Source of the DNA: JBEIHX01 sp044375455
Lineage (GTDB): Bacteria; Pseudomonadota; Alphaproteobacteria; Caulobacterales; Aquidulcibacteraceae
DNA: 36,354 nucleotides
Direction: 5' to 3'
Assembly (NCBI GenBank): GCA_044375455.1
Contig: JBILMQ010000005.1
Span: forward strand, 1 to 36,354
Under the pieces are notes generated by a model, which was given only the letters and a program-made list of their open reading frames with translations, had not been told where the DNA came from and did no database searches. Made by a program: the position numbers and the translations under genes. This document shows, in pieces, positions 1 through 8,139 of this stretch. How positions within the stretch are numbered: position 1 is the stretch's first letter; each line of letters opens with the position of its first letter.

Positions 1-378
1 GCGACGACACAGGTCGCGCTGCCGGCAGATAGAGGCGCACGCCATCCAGCACGGTCCACGCCTCTGTTGCCCGCGCGCGCAAGCGGATTGCACCGCCTTG
101 GGCCCCGTTGCGCCGCCCACCCAGGCGCTCACCCGAGCGCACACCCTGCCGGTACCGGCGAGACATCAGCGGGATGCGCCAGAGAGACATTGCAGAGAGA
201 CATTGCAGAGAGACATCGCAGACAACCACTGCAGACAGACACTGCAGAGTGAGGACCATCTCAGACCGATCATGGGGCCCGACCGTCGCCCCCCAGACGC
301 CACGCTTCGCCGTCGCCTGGCGTCTTTGTGAGCTCCGGCGACACACCCAGGCGCACAATCCGCAACGACCTGCGAAAG
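1..378. other. gene-free left edge downstream of rplQ
   Basis: No convincing gene is visible. The stretch holds a 13-bp tandem repeat (described separately at 181-245) and an inverted repeat (arms 295-302 and 318-325, AGACGCCA/TGGCGTCT) that could fold downstream of rplQ. On the minus (rplQ) strand the hairpin is followed by G-rich sequence, not a T-run, so it is a poor intrinsic terminator; on the plus strand it is followed by TTTGTG. The minus strand of roughly 1-100 has an open frame with protein-like composition running off the window, but it is too short to judge. Confidence 0.5.
181..245. repeat. 13-bp tandem repeat, five units
   Basis: Five head-to-tail 13-bp units: AGAGAGACATTGC (181-193), an identical copy (194-206), AGAGAGACATCGC (207-219), AGACAACCACTGC (220-232) and AGACAGACACTGC (233-245). 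Units diverge progressively to the right, as expected for an ageing slippage array. It lies in the gene-free stretch downstream of rplQ. There are no spacers, so it is not a CRISPR. Confidence 0.9.
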
Positions 379-798
379 TTACGCTTCGTCGGCCGTTTCT
401 GCCTGCTGCGAGGGCCCTGAGTCGAGGCCCTTGGCCGACTCGTCGCGGTCGACAAACTCGATCACCGCGAGCGGCGCATTGTCGCCGAACCGGAAGCCGG
501 CCTTCAGGACCCGGGTATAGCCGCCCGGACGTGCCTTGTACCGCGGGCCGAGGGTGTCGAAGAGCTTCCTGACCATATCCGCATCGCGCAGGCGCGCCAC
601 CGCGAGACGACGCGCATGCAGGTCGCCCCGCTTGGCAAGCGTGACCAGCTTCTCCACCACAGGACGCAACTCCTTTGCCTTGGGAAGGGTCGTCACGATC
701 TGTTCGTGCTTGATCAGCGCCGCCGCCATATTGGCGAACATCGCATGGCGATGGGCGACGGTGCGGTTGAGTTTCCGGTGGCCGTGAGCGTGGCGCAT
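379..798 (-). CDS. rplQ: 50S ribosomal protein L17 (bL17)
   Basis: Structural protein of the large ribosomal subunit near the exit-tunnel side. The 139-residue product starts MRHAHGHRKLNRT, the hallmark N-terminus of bL17, and continues with the conserved helix containing HRHAMFANMAAALIKHE and the TLPKAKELRPVVEKL segment. The acidic, Gln/Ala-rich tail after about residue 118 is a lineage-type extension beyond the core of about 115 residues. It is the last gene of the alpha operon (rpsM-rpsK-rpoA-rplQ), 33 bases after rpoA, so its level should follow rpoA transcription. No clear intrinsic terminator is seen behind it. Confidence 0.97.
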   Translation of the reverse strand: MRHAHGHRKLNRTVAHRHAMFANMAAALIKHEQIVTTLPKAKELRPVVEKLVTLAKRGDLHARRLAVARLRDADMVRKLFDTLGPRYKARPGGYTRVLKAGFRFGDNAPLAVIEFVDRDESAKGLDSGPSQQAETADEA

Positions 799-831
799 GA
801 TCTTGTCCTTATCCGATCGGGGAACGCCCGA

Positions 832-1851
832 TCAGATCTTGTCCTCGTACTTCTTCGCCAGATCTTCGATGTTATCCGGCGGCCACCCATCGACCTCCAT
901 GCCGAGATGGAGACCCATTTGGGACAGCACTTCTTTGATCTCGTTTAGCGACTTGCGGCCGAAGTTGGGCGTGCGCAACATCTCTGCTTCGGTTTTTTGG
1001 ATCAGATCGCCGATATAGACGATGTTGTCGTTCTTCAGGCAGTTCGCCGAGCGGACAGACAATTCGAGTTCGTCCACTTTCTTGAGCAGCGCGGGATTGA
1101 ACGGCAGATCGATCTTTTCGACCGTCTTCTTTTCCTGCTTCGGCTCTTCGAACGTGATAAACGTCTGCAGTTGGTCCTGCAGGATGCGCGCCGCCAGCGC
1201 GACGGCGTCATCAGGACTGATGCCGCCATTGGTCTCCACTTCAAGAACCAGGCGATCATAGTCGAGGATCTGCCCCGAGCGCGCGTTCTCGACGCGATAG
1301 GCGACGCGGCGCACCGGTGTGAAAATCGAATCGACGGCGATCAAGCCGATCGGCGCATCGTCGGGACGATTGCGTTCCGCCGGGACGTACCCCTTGCCGT
1401 TCGCAACCGTGAACTCCATGCGGATCTCGCCGCCCTCATCCAACGTGCAGATGACGTGGTCAGGGTTGAGGACTTCGACGCCCGCAACGGTCTGGATCTG
1501 GCCGGCGCGCACTTCGCCCGCCCCGGACGCCTTGAGAGTGACGCGCTTCGGGCCGTCGGCCGTCATGCGCATCGCAACGCCTTTAATGTTCAAGATGACA
1601 TCGGTGACGTCCTCGCGCACACCCGGGATCGACGAAAACTCATGAAGCACGCCGTCGATCTGAACAGATGTGATGGCCGCCCCCTGAAGCGAGGACAACA
1701 AAACGCGCCGCAGCGCGTTGCCGAGTGTGACGCCGTAGCCGCGCTCCAACGGTTCGGCGATCAGCTTCGCCTTGCGCTGCGGGTCAAAGCCGTGTTCGAC
1801 AACCGGCTTTTTCGGCCGGGTCAGTTCCTGCCAATTCTTCTCAAGCAGCAT
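832..1851 (-). CDS. rpoA: DNA-directed RNA polymerase subunit alpha
   Basis: Alpha subunit of RNA polymerase; a dimer scaffolds assembly of beta and beta', and the C-terminal domain binds UP elements and activators. The product is 339 residues, a usual length. The N-terminal domain includes the EPLERGYGVTLGNALRRVLLSS motif region near residues 30-55. The C-terminal domain (about 250-330) contains RSANCLKNDNIVYIGDL and TPNFGRKSLNEIKEVL, the helices that contact DNA. The frame is open further upstream to 1947, but the start at 1851 (MLLEKNWQ) matches alphaproteobacterial RpoA and avoids overlap with rpsK. It lies 61 bases after rpsK. Confidence 0.97.
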   Translation of the reverse strand: MLLEKNWQELTRPKKPVVEHGFDPQRKAKLIAEPLERGYGVTLGNALRRVLLSSLQGAAITSVQIDGVLHEFSSIPGVREDVTDVILNIKGVAMRMTADGPKRVTLKASGAGEVRAGQIQTVAGVEVLNPDHVICTLDEGGEIRMEFTVANGKGYVPAERNRPDDAPIGLIAVDSIFTPVRRVAYRVENARSGQILDYDRLVLEVETNGGISPDDAVALAARILQDQLQTFITFEEPKQEKKTVEKIDLPFNPALLKKVDELELSVRSANCLKNDNIVYIGDLIQKTEAEMLRTPNFGRKSLNEIKEVLSQMGLHLGMEVDGWPPDNIEDLAKKYEDKI

Positions 1852-1912
1852 GGACGCCCCAATCGGACAGAAGGCGCGACGCAGCCCCCGCGCGTCGCAA
1901 TGAACGAGATAT

Positions 1913-2308
1913 CTAAACGCGCCGACGCTTAGGCGGACGACAGCCATTATGCGGAATGGGCGTGACGTCCTTGATGGCCGTCACAGTCAGTCCGACCGCC
2001 TGGAGGGCCCGCAAAGCGCTTTCACGCCCCGAACCCGGGCCGCAGACCTCAACCTCCACCGTGCGCAGACCATGCTCCATGGCCTTGCGCGCAGCATCTT
2101 CCGCCGCCACCTGGGCAGCATACGGGGTTGATTTGCGGGACCCCTTGAAACCCATCGTACCGGACGAGGACCAGGAGATCGCATTGCCCTGCGCATCGGC
2201 GATTGTGATCATCGTGTTGTTGAACGACGCATTCACGTGCACCACGCCGGAGACGATGTTCTTGCGCTCGCGCTTGCGAACCCGGGTGGTTTCCTGCTTC
2301 TGAGCCAT
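1913..2308 (-). CDS. rpsK: 30S ribosomal protein S11 (uS11)
   Basis: Small-subunit platform protein contacting 16S rRNA near the mRNA exit. The product is 131 residues, close to the family norm of about 129. The conserved core is visible: VHVNASFNNTMITI, the SSSGTMGFKGSRKSTPYAAQ segment, and the C-terminus TPIPHNGCRPPKRRRV, whose basic tail contacts rRNA. Second gene of the alpha operon, 35 bases after rpsM. Nothing unusual. Confidence 0.97.
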   Translation of the reverse strand: MAQKQETTRVRKRERKNIVSGVVHVNASFNNTMITIADAQGNAISWSSSGTMGFKGSRKSTPYAAQVAAEDAARKAMEHGLRTVEVEVCGPGSGRESALRALQAVGLTVTAIKDVTPIPHNGCRPPKRRRV

Positions 2309-2343
2309 ATCGTGAGGACCCTGCCGTTATCCGTAAAACGCGC

Positions 2344-2724
<381 letters not shown>

Positions 2725-2775
2725 GTCATATCTCCGTCAACCGGACGGCCGCCAAAGGCGGCGCGTCATGAAAAT

Positions 2776-2803
2776 CCACTGTGTTCGCCCCACTATGTTC
2801 GCC
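2776..2803. repeat. 14-bp tandem duplication in rpsM leader
   Basis: Two adjacent copies, CCACTGTGTTCGCC (2776-2789) and CCACTATGTTCGCC (2790-2803), differing at one base. They lie in the transcribed leader of rpsM if the promoter at 2915-2942 is used. Confidence 0.85.
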
Positions 2804-2914
2804 AACGGGACGCTTGCCCAAACCGGCCGCTCTGTTGGGACGAAACGGCGAACAGTCCGAGCCCGCGCGCCCTGCGGCGGCAGGCGAGGCTCAGCCCTCG
2901 TCAGAGAGCCGGTA

Positions 2915-2942
2915 TGTATAGAAGCGAAAAACGCCGCGTCAA
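2915..2942 (-). promoter_or_regulatory. sigma-70-like promoter for rpsM operon
   Basis: On the minus strand, TTGACG (2942-2937) is followed by a 16-base spacer and TATACA (2920-2915). Both hexamers are close to consensus (5/6 in each). It sits in the gene-free stretch between adk and rpsM, oriented toward rpsM, and predicts a leader of about 180 nt. The role is inferred from sequence and position only. Confidence 0.65.
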
Positions 2943-3110
2943 CAGGTTGGCGCCGCGTATTTGCCTGCTATCCCTGCTGCATCCTCCAGGCCCCCGTCCG
3001 CCCCCCAGCTGCAGCTCCCCCGGCTGCGGCTCCTACAGGGTCCGCTGGCCCGTCGGCAGGCGGCGCAAAACGACCCGCCATCCGAGAACGCCATCTTTTC
3101 CAAAGCCGGG

Positions 3111-3695
3111 TCAGTCCGCGCTCCGCGCAAGTGTGCGTTCCAGAATTCGATCAATCTCCGCAGCGACGGCGTCGATATCCGCCATGCCGTCGATCTCAAC
3201 AAGACGGCCCTGCGTGCGATAATACGGAATGAGCGGCGCGGTCTGTCCGTTATAGGCCGCGAGCCGAACCTTGAAGGCTTCTGGATTGTCGTCGGGCCGG
3301 CCTTCAGCCGCAAAGCGCCGCTCGATCCGGGCAATCAGAGCCGCATCGTCCACAACCAGGCGTATGATCGCATCGATGCGCGCGCCCTGGCGCGCCAACA
3401 AGGCGTCCAGTGCTTCCGCCTGCGCCACCGTGCGCGGAAATCCATCAAAGATGAACCCCGGCGCGCCGGCCTTTGCTGTCATCTCGGCGTCGATCAGTTC
3501 TATGACGATGGAGTCCGAAACGAGTTGGCCGGAGTCCATGATTGCGGCGACCCGCTGGCCGAGTTCAGCGCCGGAGGCGCGCGCTGCCCGCAGCATGTCG
3601 CCGGTGGAGAGCTGAACAAAGCCGCGGCTGGCTGTAAGCCGCTTGGCCTGGGTCCCTTTGCCGGCGGCCGGCGGTCCGAACAGTATCAGGTTCAC
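3111..3695 (-). CDS. adk: adenylate kinase, short form
   Basis: Catalyses ATP + AMP to 2 ADP in the cytoplasm. The 194-residue product has the P-loop GPPAAGKGT at residues 7-15, the AMP-binding region STGDMLR, and the DGFPRT motif. The LID is short (EGRPDDN) and lacks the four-Cys/zinc finger, so this is the short bacterial form common in Alphaproteobacteria. Its start overlaps the secY stop by 4 bases (ATGA), implying translational coupling to secY; this placement in the spc operon is standard. A 386-base gap follows before rpsM. Confidence 0.97.
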   Translation of the reverse strand: MNLILFGPPAAGKGTQAKRLTASRGFVQLSTGDMLRAARASGAELGQRVAAIMDSGQLVSDSIVIELIDAEMTAKAGAPGFIFDGFPRTVAQAEALDALLARQGARIDAIIRLVVDDAALIARIERRFAAEGRPDDNPEAFKVRLAAYNGQTAPLIPYYRTQGRLVEIDGMADIDAVAAEIDRILERTLARSAD

Positions 3696-5023
3696 CGTTT
3701 GCGTCCCCTCAGCCGCGTCTTCTTGATCAGCCCCTCATATTGATGGGCAAGGAGATGCGATTGCACCTGTGTCACGGTGTCCATCGTGACCGACACGACG
3801 ATCAGGAGTGACGTCCCGCCGAGATAAAACGGCACTTTATAGTAGGAGATCAGCACCTCCGGCAGGAGGCAGACGATGGTCAGATAGGCGGCGCCAATCA
3901 CCGTCAGGCGCGTCAGCACGTAATCAAGGTACTCTGCCGTCTTGCGGCCAGGGCGAATGCCCGGCAGGAACCCGCCATATTTGCGCAGATTGTCGGCCGT
4001 CTCTTCCGGGTTGAACACGATCGAGGTGTAGAAGAAGCAGAAGAAGATGATGCCGAGCGCATAGAGCGCCATGTGCAACGGTTGACCATAGCCAATTGAG
4101 GCGGCGATCGCTTGGATCCACTCGGGACTGTTTTCGGAGGCGAAACTGGTGAAAGTGGCCGGCAGCAGCAGCAGAGACGATGCGAAAATCGGGGGGATCA
4201 CCCCGGAGGTGTTGATTTTCAATGGCAGGAATGAGCTTTCGCCCTGAAACATCCGGTTGCCCTGCTGGCGCTTGGGATACTGGATCAGAAGCCGCCTCTG
4301 GGAGCGCTCCACAAACACCACAAAGACGATCACCGCGACCACGATCACCAGGATCACAAGAAGCGCAAACCAGGAAAGGTCGCCGACCCGGGTCAGATTG
4401 AGCGCTTGACCGATCGCAGTCGGCATTGCCGCAACGATGCCGGCGAAGATGATCAGGCTCACCCCGTTGCCGACGCCGCGCGCCGTGATCTGCTCGCCGA
4501 GCCACATCAGGAACATGGTGCCGCCGACCAGCGTCACGACAGTTGTAGCGATGAAAAACAGCCCGGGATTGAGCACAATTCCTTGCGACCGCTCCAGCCC
4601 CATGGCGATGCCCGTCGCCTGGAAGAAGGCAAGCACGACCGTCAGATAGCGGGTGTACTGGTTCAGCTGCTTACGTCCAGCTTCGCCTTCCTTCTTGAGC
4701 TTTTCCCAGCTCGGAACCGCGGTTGTCATCAGCTGCACGATGATAGAGGCTGAGATGTAGGGCATCACGTTCAGAGCGAAGATCGCCATCCGCTCGACCG
4801 CGCCGCCGGAAAACATGTTGAACATGCCGAGGATGCCCCCGGCCTGGTTCTGAAATGCGTTCGCGAACGCCTGCGGGTCGATGCCGGGGATCGGGATGTA
4901 GGTGCCGAGCCGGTAGACGATCAACGCGCCCAGCGTGAACCAGATGCGGCTTTGCAGTTCCGTCGCCTTGGCGAAGGTGGACAGATTCAGGTTGGCGGCG
5001 AGTTGCTCGGCGGCGGAAGCCAT
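3692..5023 (-). CDS. secY: preprotein translocase subunit SecY
   Basis: Channel-forming inner-membrane subunit of the SecYEG translocon. The product is 443 residues with about ten hydrophobic helices; recognisable parts are the first helix region (GALIVYRLGTYIPIPGID), the plug-side GGAVERMAIFALNVMPYISASI segment, and the C-terminal end LIKKTRLRGRKR. The start at 5023 (MASAAEQLAANLN) was chosen over the longer open frame to 5146 because that extension has no SecY character and would run into rplO. It follows rplO by 109 bases and overlaps adk. Confidence 0.97.
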   Translation of the reverse strand: MASAAEQLAANLNLSTFAKATELQSRIWFTLGALIVYRLGTYIPIPGIDPQAFANAFQNQAGGILGMFNMFSGGAVERMAIFALNVMPYISASIIVQLMTTAVPSWEKLKKEGEAGRKQLNQYTRYLTVVLAFFQATGIAMGLERSQGIVLNPGLFFIATTVVTLVGGTMFLMWLGEQITARGVGNGVSLIIFAGIVAAMPTAIGQALNLTRVGDLSWFALLVILVIVVAVIVFVVFVERSQRRLLIQYPKRQQGNRMFQGESSFLPLKINTSGVIPPIFASSLLLLPATFTSFASENSPEWIQAIAASIGYGQPLHMALYALGIIFFCFFYTSIVFNPEETADNLRKYGGFLPGIRPGRKTAEYLDYVLTRLTVIGAAYLTIVCLLPEVLISYYKVPFYLGGTSLLIVVSVTMDTVTQVQSHLLAHQYEGLIKKTRLRGRKR

Positions 5024-5132
5024 GCTGGCCCTTGCTCCATGAGAGACCCTGAGAGCGCGCCCGCGTAGCTGACGGGCGGGCGCGCGCGAAACCGGTTTCG
5101 AAACGCGATGTCGAGCAAAGATGCGCGCGCGA

Positions 5133-5609
5133 TCAGGCCGCCGCAACCTCGCTCTGCTTCACCGAGACGCTGCCGCCGGCTTTTTCGACTGCCGCGATGG
5201 CGCCGGCCGTGGCCCCCGTGATCTCCAGTTTCACCTTGGCTTTGAGATCGCCCTTACCGAGAAGGCGTACGCCATCCCAGGCCCGGCGAACCAGACCGGC
5301 CTTGATGAGCGCTGCTTCATCAATGAGCGCCTTGGCGTCAAGCCTGCCGGCGTCGATTGCCTTCTGGAGGCGGCTGAGATTGATTTCCGCGTAGCGCGCA
5401 CGCCGATGCTTGTTGAAGCCGCGCTTCGGCAGGCGCATGTGCACGGGCATCTGGCCGCCCTCAAAGCCCTTGATGCGGACGCCGCGCCGAGACTTCTGCC
5501 CCTTGACGCCGCGTCCACAGGTCTTGCCCTTGCCGGAGCCGACGCCCCGCCCGACGCGCATACGGTCCTTGCGCGCGCCCTCATTGTCCGCGAGTTCGTT
5601 CAGTTTCAT
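5133..5609 (-). CDS. rplO: 50S ribosomal protein L15 (uL15)
   Basis: Large-subunit protein needed for late assembly. The 158-residue product begins MKLNELADNEGARKDRMRVGRG and has the Gly/Lys-rich segment GSGKGKTCGRGVKGQKSR that threads through 23S rRNA. The start at 5609 matches the family; the upstream extension to 5681 does not look coding. It sits between rpmD (109 bases upstream) and secY. Confidence 0.96.
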   Translation of the reverse strand: MKLNELADNEGARKDRMRVGRGVGSGKGKTCGRGVKGQKSRRGVRIKGFEGGQMPVHMRLPKRGFNKHRRARYAEINLSRLQKAIDAGRLDAKALIDEAALIKAGLVRRAWDGVRLLGKGDLKAKVKLEITGATAGAIAAVEKAGGSVSVKQSEVAAA

Positions 5610-5718
5610 GGCATGCGCTCCCTGGGATCCGACGTCCGCTCCGCCGCTGTTTTGGCGCCCGGCTGATCCGCCGCACCGCACAGGACTGACGCAGACCGCC
5701 TGCTCCGCATCATTTTCC

Positions 5719-5904
5719 CTAGCCGACCACCTCGACGAGGTGGCGCACTTTGGTGATCATCCCGCGCACTGCTGGAGTATCCTCCAGCTCACGCACGGCG
5801 TTGGTCTTGCTGAGACCGAGCCCGAGCAGCGTCGCACGCTGGCTGGCCTCACGCCGGATCGGACTGCCGATCCGCTTTACTGTGATGGTCTTCTTGGTGG
5901 CCAT
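5719..5904 (-). CDS. rpmD: 50S ribosomal protein L30 (uL30)
   Basis: Small large-subunit protein of 61 residues, the usual size. The pattern ITVKRIGSPIRREASQRATLLGLGL followed by a helix and GMITKVRHLVEV is typical of uL30. It lies 11 bases after rpsE in spc order. Confidence 0.96.
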   Translation of the reverse strand: MATKKTITVKRIGSPIRREASQRATLLGLGLSKTNAVRELEDTPAVRGMITKVRHLVEVVG

Positions 5905-5915
5905 GACCTTGTTCC

Positions 5916-6494
5916 TCAGCCTTCCGCACCGACCGCTTCATTGGCCGAGGCGCCATCTCTGCGACGACCGACCACGTCAGCGACCTTCAGACCGCGCTTG
6001 TTGGCGACATGGCGCGGACTGACCTGCCCCCTCAGGGCGTCGACCGTCGCGCGCACCATGTTGTACGGATTTGACGAGCCGAGCGACTTGGCGACGACGT
6101 CACGCACGCCCAGCACCTCAAGCACGGCCCGCATCGGACCGCCGGCGATCAGACCGGTGCCGGGCGGGGCTGCGCGCAGCACCACTTTCCCGGCGCCCCA
6201 CCGCCCGCGCCCGTCATGATGCAGGGTACGGCCTTCACGCAGAGGCACCCGGACCATCGTCTTCTTCGCTTCGTCGGTCGCCTTGCGGATGGCGTCGGGC
6301 ACTTCGCGCGCCTTGCCATGACCGAAGCCGACGCGACCCTTTTCATCGCCGACAACGACAAGCGCGGCGAAGCCAAACCGCTTGCCGCCCTTGACCACGG
6401 TCGCCACGCGATTGATCGCGACCAGACGATCGACAAATTCCGTATCGCGTTCGCGGTCCGAGCCGCCTGTGCGTTCTTCACCACGCCGGGCCAT
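5916..6494 (-). CDS. rpsE: 30S ribosomal protein S5 (uS5)
   Basis: Small-subunit protein affecting decoding accuracy and the site of spectinomycin-resistance changes in other bacteria. The 192-residue product has the double-stranded-RNA-binding-like N-terminal domain (VDRLVAINRVATVVKGGKRF) and the C-terminal domain with GGPMRAVLEVLGVRDVVAKSLGSSNPYNMVRAT. The start at 6494 (MARRGEERTGG) has a strong ribosome-binding site, AAGGAG, about 6 bases upstream; the 11-residue longer frame would overlap rplR and is disfavoured. 10 bases separate it from rplR. Confidence 0.97.
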   Translation of the reverse strand: MARRGEERTGGSDRERDTEFVDRLVAINRVATVVKGGKRFGFAALVVVGDEKGRVGFGHGKAREVPDAIRKATDEAKKTMVRVPLREGRTLHHDGRGRWGAGKVVLRAAPPGTGLIAGGPMRAVLEVLGVRDVVAKSLGSSNPYNMVRATVDALRGQVSPRHVANKRGLKVADVVGRRRDGASANEAVGAEG

Positions 6495-6504
6495 TGACTG
6501 CTCC

Positions 6505-6852
6505 TTAGAATTCGAGGCCGCCGGCACGGGCGGCTTCGGCGAGGGCTTTCACCCGGCCGTGATAAAGATAGGCGCCGCGGTCAAACACCACGGCCGTCAC
6601 GCCAGCCTGTCTGGCGCGCTCCGCGATCAGCGCACCGATGCGGGCGGCCTCTTCGGACTTGGCGCCCGGCGCAACGTCTTTTTCCAGAGACGAGGCTGCG
6701 GCCAGAGTGCGACCGCTGACGTCATCAATGATCTGAGCCGAGATGTTCTTCGCGGAGCGGAACACCGAAAGGCGCGGGCGGCCATTGGCCACCTTCTTGA
6801 TCCGGGTGCGCAGGCGCTGCGCGCGGCGGTCTTTGTTGTTCGCGTTGGCCAT
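6505..6852 (-). CDS. rplR: 50S ribosomal protein L18 (uL18)
   Basis: 5S rRNA-binding protein of the large subunit. The 115-residue product matches uL18 in length and shows RLRTRIKKVANGRPRLSVFRS, the central QIIDDVSGRTLAAASS strand pair and the C-terminal FDRGAYLYHGRVKALAEAARAGGLEF. It follows rplF with a gap of only 3 bases. Confidence 0.97.
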   Translation of the reverse strand: MANANNKDRRAQRLRTRIKKVANGRPRLSVFRSAKNISAQIIDDVSGRTLAAASSLEKDVAPGAKSEEAARIGALIAERARQAGVTAVVFDRGAYLYHGRVKALAEAARAGGLEF

Positions 6853-6855
6853 GGC

Positions 6856-7389
6856 TTACTTCTTCTTGCCTTCCTTGCGGCGGATCGCTTCGCCCTGGTG
6901 CTTCACACCCTTGCCCTGATAGGGCTCGGGCGGGCGATAGGCGCGGATCTCCGCCGCGACTTGACCGACCTTCTGCTTGTCGACGCCGCTGATGCGGATC
7001 TCCGTCGGCTTCGGGGTTTCGATCTTCACCCCGGCGGGCGGCGCGTAGACCACGTCATGACTGAAGCCGAGCTGCAATTGCAGGTTTGCGCCCTGCATCG
7101 CGGCGCGGTAGCCGACGCCCACGAGTTCAAGCGTTCTCACATACCCGTCGGTGACGCCCTGGACATTGTTGGCGACCAGGGTGCGCGACATGCCCCACAT
7201 CGCGCGCGCCCGCGGCGTCTCATGGCGCAGCGACAGCGACACGGCGCCGTTCTCGAGCTTCGCCACGACATCGTCGACCAGCGTGACTGCGAGTTCTCCC
7301 TTCGGGCCCTTGACCTTCACGGTCTGGCCCTCAAGCGCCACCTGCGCCCCGCTCGGGACCGGAATTGGTTTCTTGCCAATGCGCGACAT
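6856..7389 (-). CDS. rplF: 50S ribosomal protein L6 (uL6)
   Basis: Large-subunit protein near the factor-binding site. The 177-residue product starts MSRIGKKPIPVPSG and ends with the typical RPPEPYQGKGVKHQGE-EGKKK tail. The start at 7389 is the family start; the frame remains open to 7527 but that part overlaps rpsH and is out of family. It follows rpsH by 25 bases. Confidence 0.97.
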   Translation of the reverse strand: MSRIGKKPIPVPSGAQVALEGQTVKVKGPKGELAVTLVDDVVAKLENGAVSLSLRHETPRARAMWGMSRTLVANNVQGVTDGYVRTLELVGVGYRAAMQGANLQLQLGFSHDVVYAPPAGVKIETPKPTEIRISGVDKQKVGQVAAEIRAYRPPEPYQGKGVKHQGEAIRRKEGKKK

Positions 7390-7414
7390 GACCTTCGTCC
7401 TGTACCGATCGGTC

Positions 7415-7810
7415 CTAGTAGACCGTGCAGATGATTTCGCCGCCGACACCCTCGGCGCGCGCAGCCGTGTCCGACATGACGCCTTTCGGCGTCGACACGA
7501 TGGAGATGCCAAGGCCGTTGCGCACAAGCGGCAGATCGCGCACGGACGAATAGACCCGGCGGCCAGGCGTTGAGACCCGCTTGATTTGGGAGATCACCGG
7601 GGATCCCTCGAAATACTTCAGCTGGATCTCGATCTCCCGCTTTCCGTCCTTCTCGATCTCCGCAAATCCGCGGATGTAGCCTTCCTGTGCGAGCACGGTG
7701 AGCACCCGCTCGCGCAACGTGGAAGCCGGCGTGGTCACGGTGGAGCGCCCGCGCGTTTGCGCGTTGCGGATCCGCGTGAGCATGTCCCCGATGGGATCGT
7801 TCAAGTTCAT
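7415..7810 (-). CDS. rpsH: 30S ribosomal protein S8 (uS8)
   Basis: 16S rRNA-binding protein; in Escherichia coli it is also the spc-operon repressor, a role not demonstrable here. The 131-residue product begins MNLNDPIGDMLTRIRNAQ and ends with the conserved GLGISIVSTPKGVMSDTAAR-GGEIICTVY region. The start at 7810 was preferred over the longer frame because it gives the canonical N-terminus and leaves 13 bases to rpsN. Confidence 0.97.
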   Translation of the reverse strand: MNLNDPIGDMLTRIRNAQTRGRSTVTTPASTLRERVLTVLAQEGYIRGFAEIEKDGKREIEIQLKYFEGSPVISQIKRVSTPGRRVYSSVRDLPLVRNGLGISIVSTPKGVMSDTAARAEGVGGEIICTVY

Positions 7811-7823
7811 CGTCGACTTCCCC

Positions 7824-8129
7824 TTACCAGCTGGACTTGACCATGCCGGGGATAAGCCCCTGGTTCGCGAGCTCGCGCAGCGCAATCCGGGACATCTTCA
7901 GCTTGCGATAGAAAGCACGCGGGCGACCGGTGATTTCGCAGCGGTTACGCACACGGTTCTTTGCAGAATTGCGCGGCAGCGCAGCGAGTCTGAGACGCGC
8001 CTCGAACCGCTCTTCCGGAGGCCGGGTCTCGTCCAACGCGATATCCTTGATGCGCTTGCGCTTCGCCTCGAGGCGCTTGGCAAGCTTTTCCCGCTTCGCA
8101 TTGCGGTTGATGGAGCTCTTCTTAGCCAT
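7824..8129 (-). CDS. rpsN: 30S ribosomal protein S14 (uS14), zinc-free form
   Basis: Head protein of the small subunit. At 101 residues it is the long form without the CxxC-x-CxxC zinc motif, the usual single form in Proteobacteria. MAKKSSINRNAKREKLAKR at the start and NRCEITGRPRAFYRKLKMSRI near the C-terminus are diagnostic. It lies 10 bases after rplE. Confidence 0.97.
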   Translation of the reverse strand: MAKKSSINRNAKREKLAKRLEAKRKRIKDIALDETRPPEERFEARLRLAALPRNSAKNRVRNRCEITGRPRAFYRKLKMSRIALRELANQGLIPGMVKSSW

Positions 8130-8139
8130 GGGTGCGCTC

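Larger units (their letters stand above)
2725..3110. other. adk-rpsM intergenic leader region
   Basis: A 386-base gene-free stretch inside the ribosomal cluster. On the minus strand it contains the promoter-like element at 2915-2942, a 14-bp tandem duplication (2776-2803) and a short GC hairpin (2748-2762) about 24 bases before rpsM. No open frame here has recognisable protein character. No intrinsic terminator is evident after adk, so read-through from the spc operon is possible. Confidence 0.6.

Noticed and set aside
1..100. Coding fragment on the minus strand running off the left edge
   Set aside because: Composition is protein-like over about 30 codons, but too short to recognise and without a clear start.
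181..245. CRISPR array
   Set aside because: Units are contiguous with no spacers and only 13 bp long; this is a simple tandem repeat.
295..325. Intrinsic terminator for rplQ
   Set aside because: The hairpin is followed on the rplQ strand by a G-run, not T residues, so it was kept only as an inverted repeat in the left-edge description.
997..1932. Long plus-strand open frame over rpoA (311 residues)
   Set aside because: It is the antisense of rpoA, which is unmistakable on the other strand; the product has no recognisable family and shares its wobble positions.
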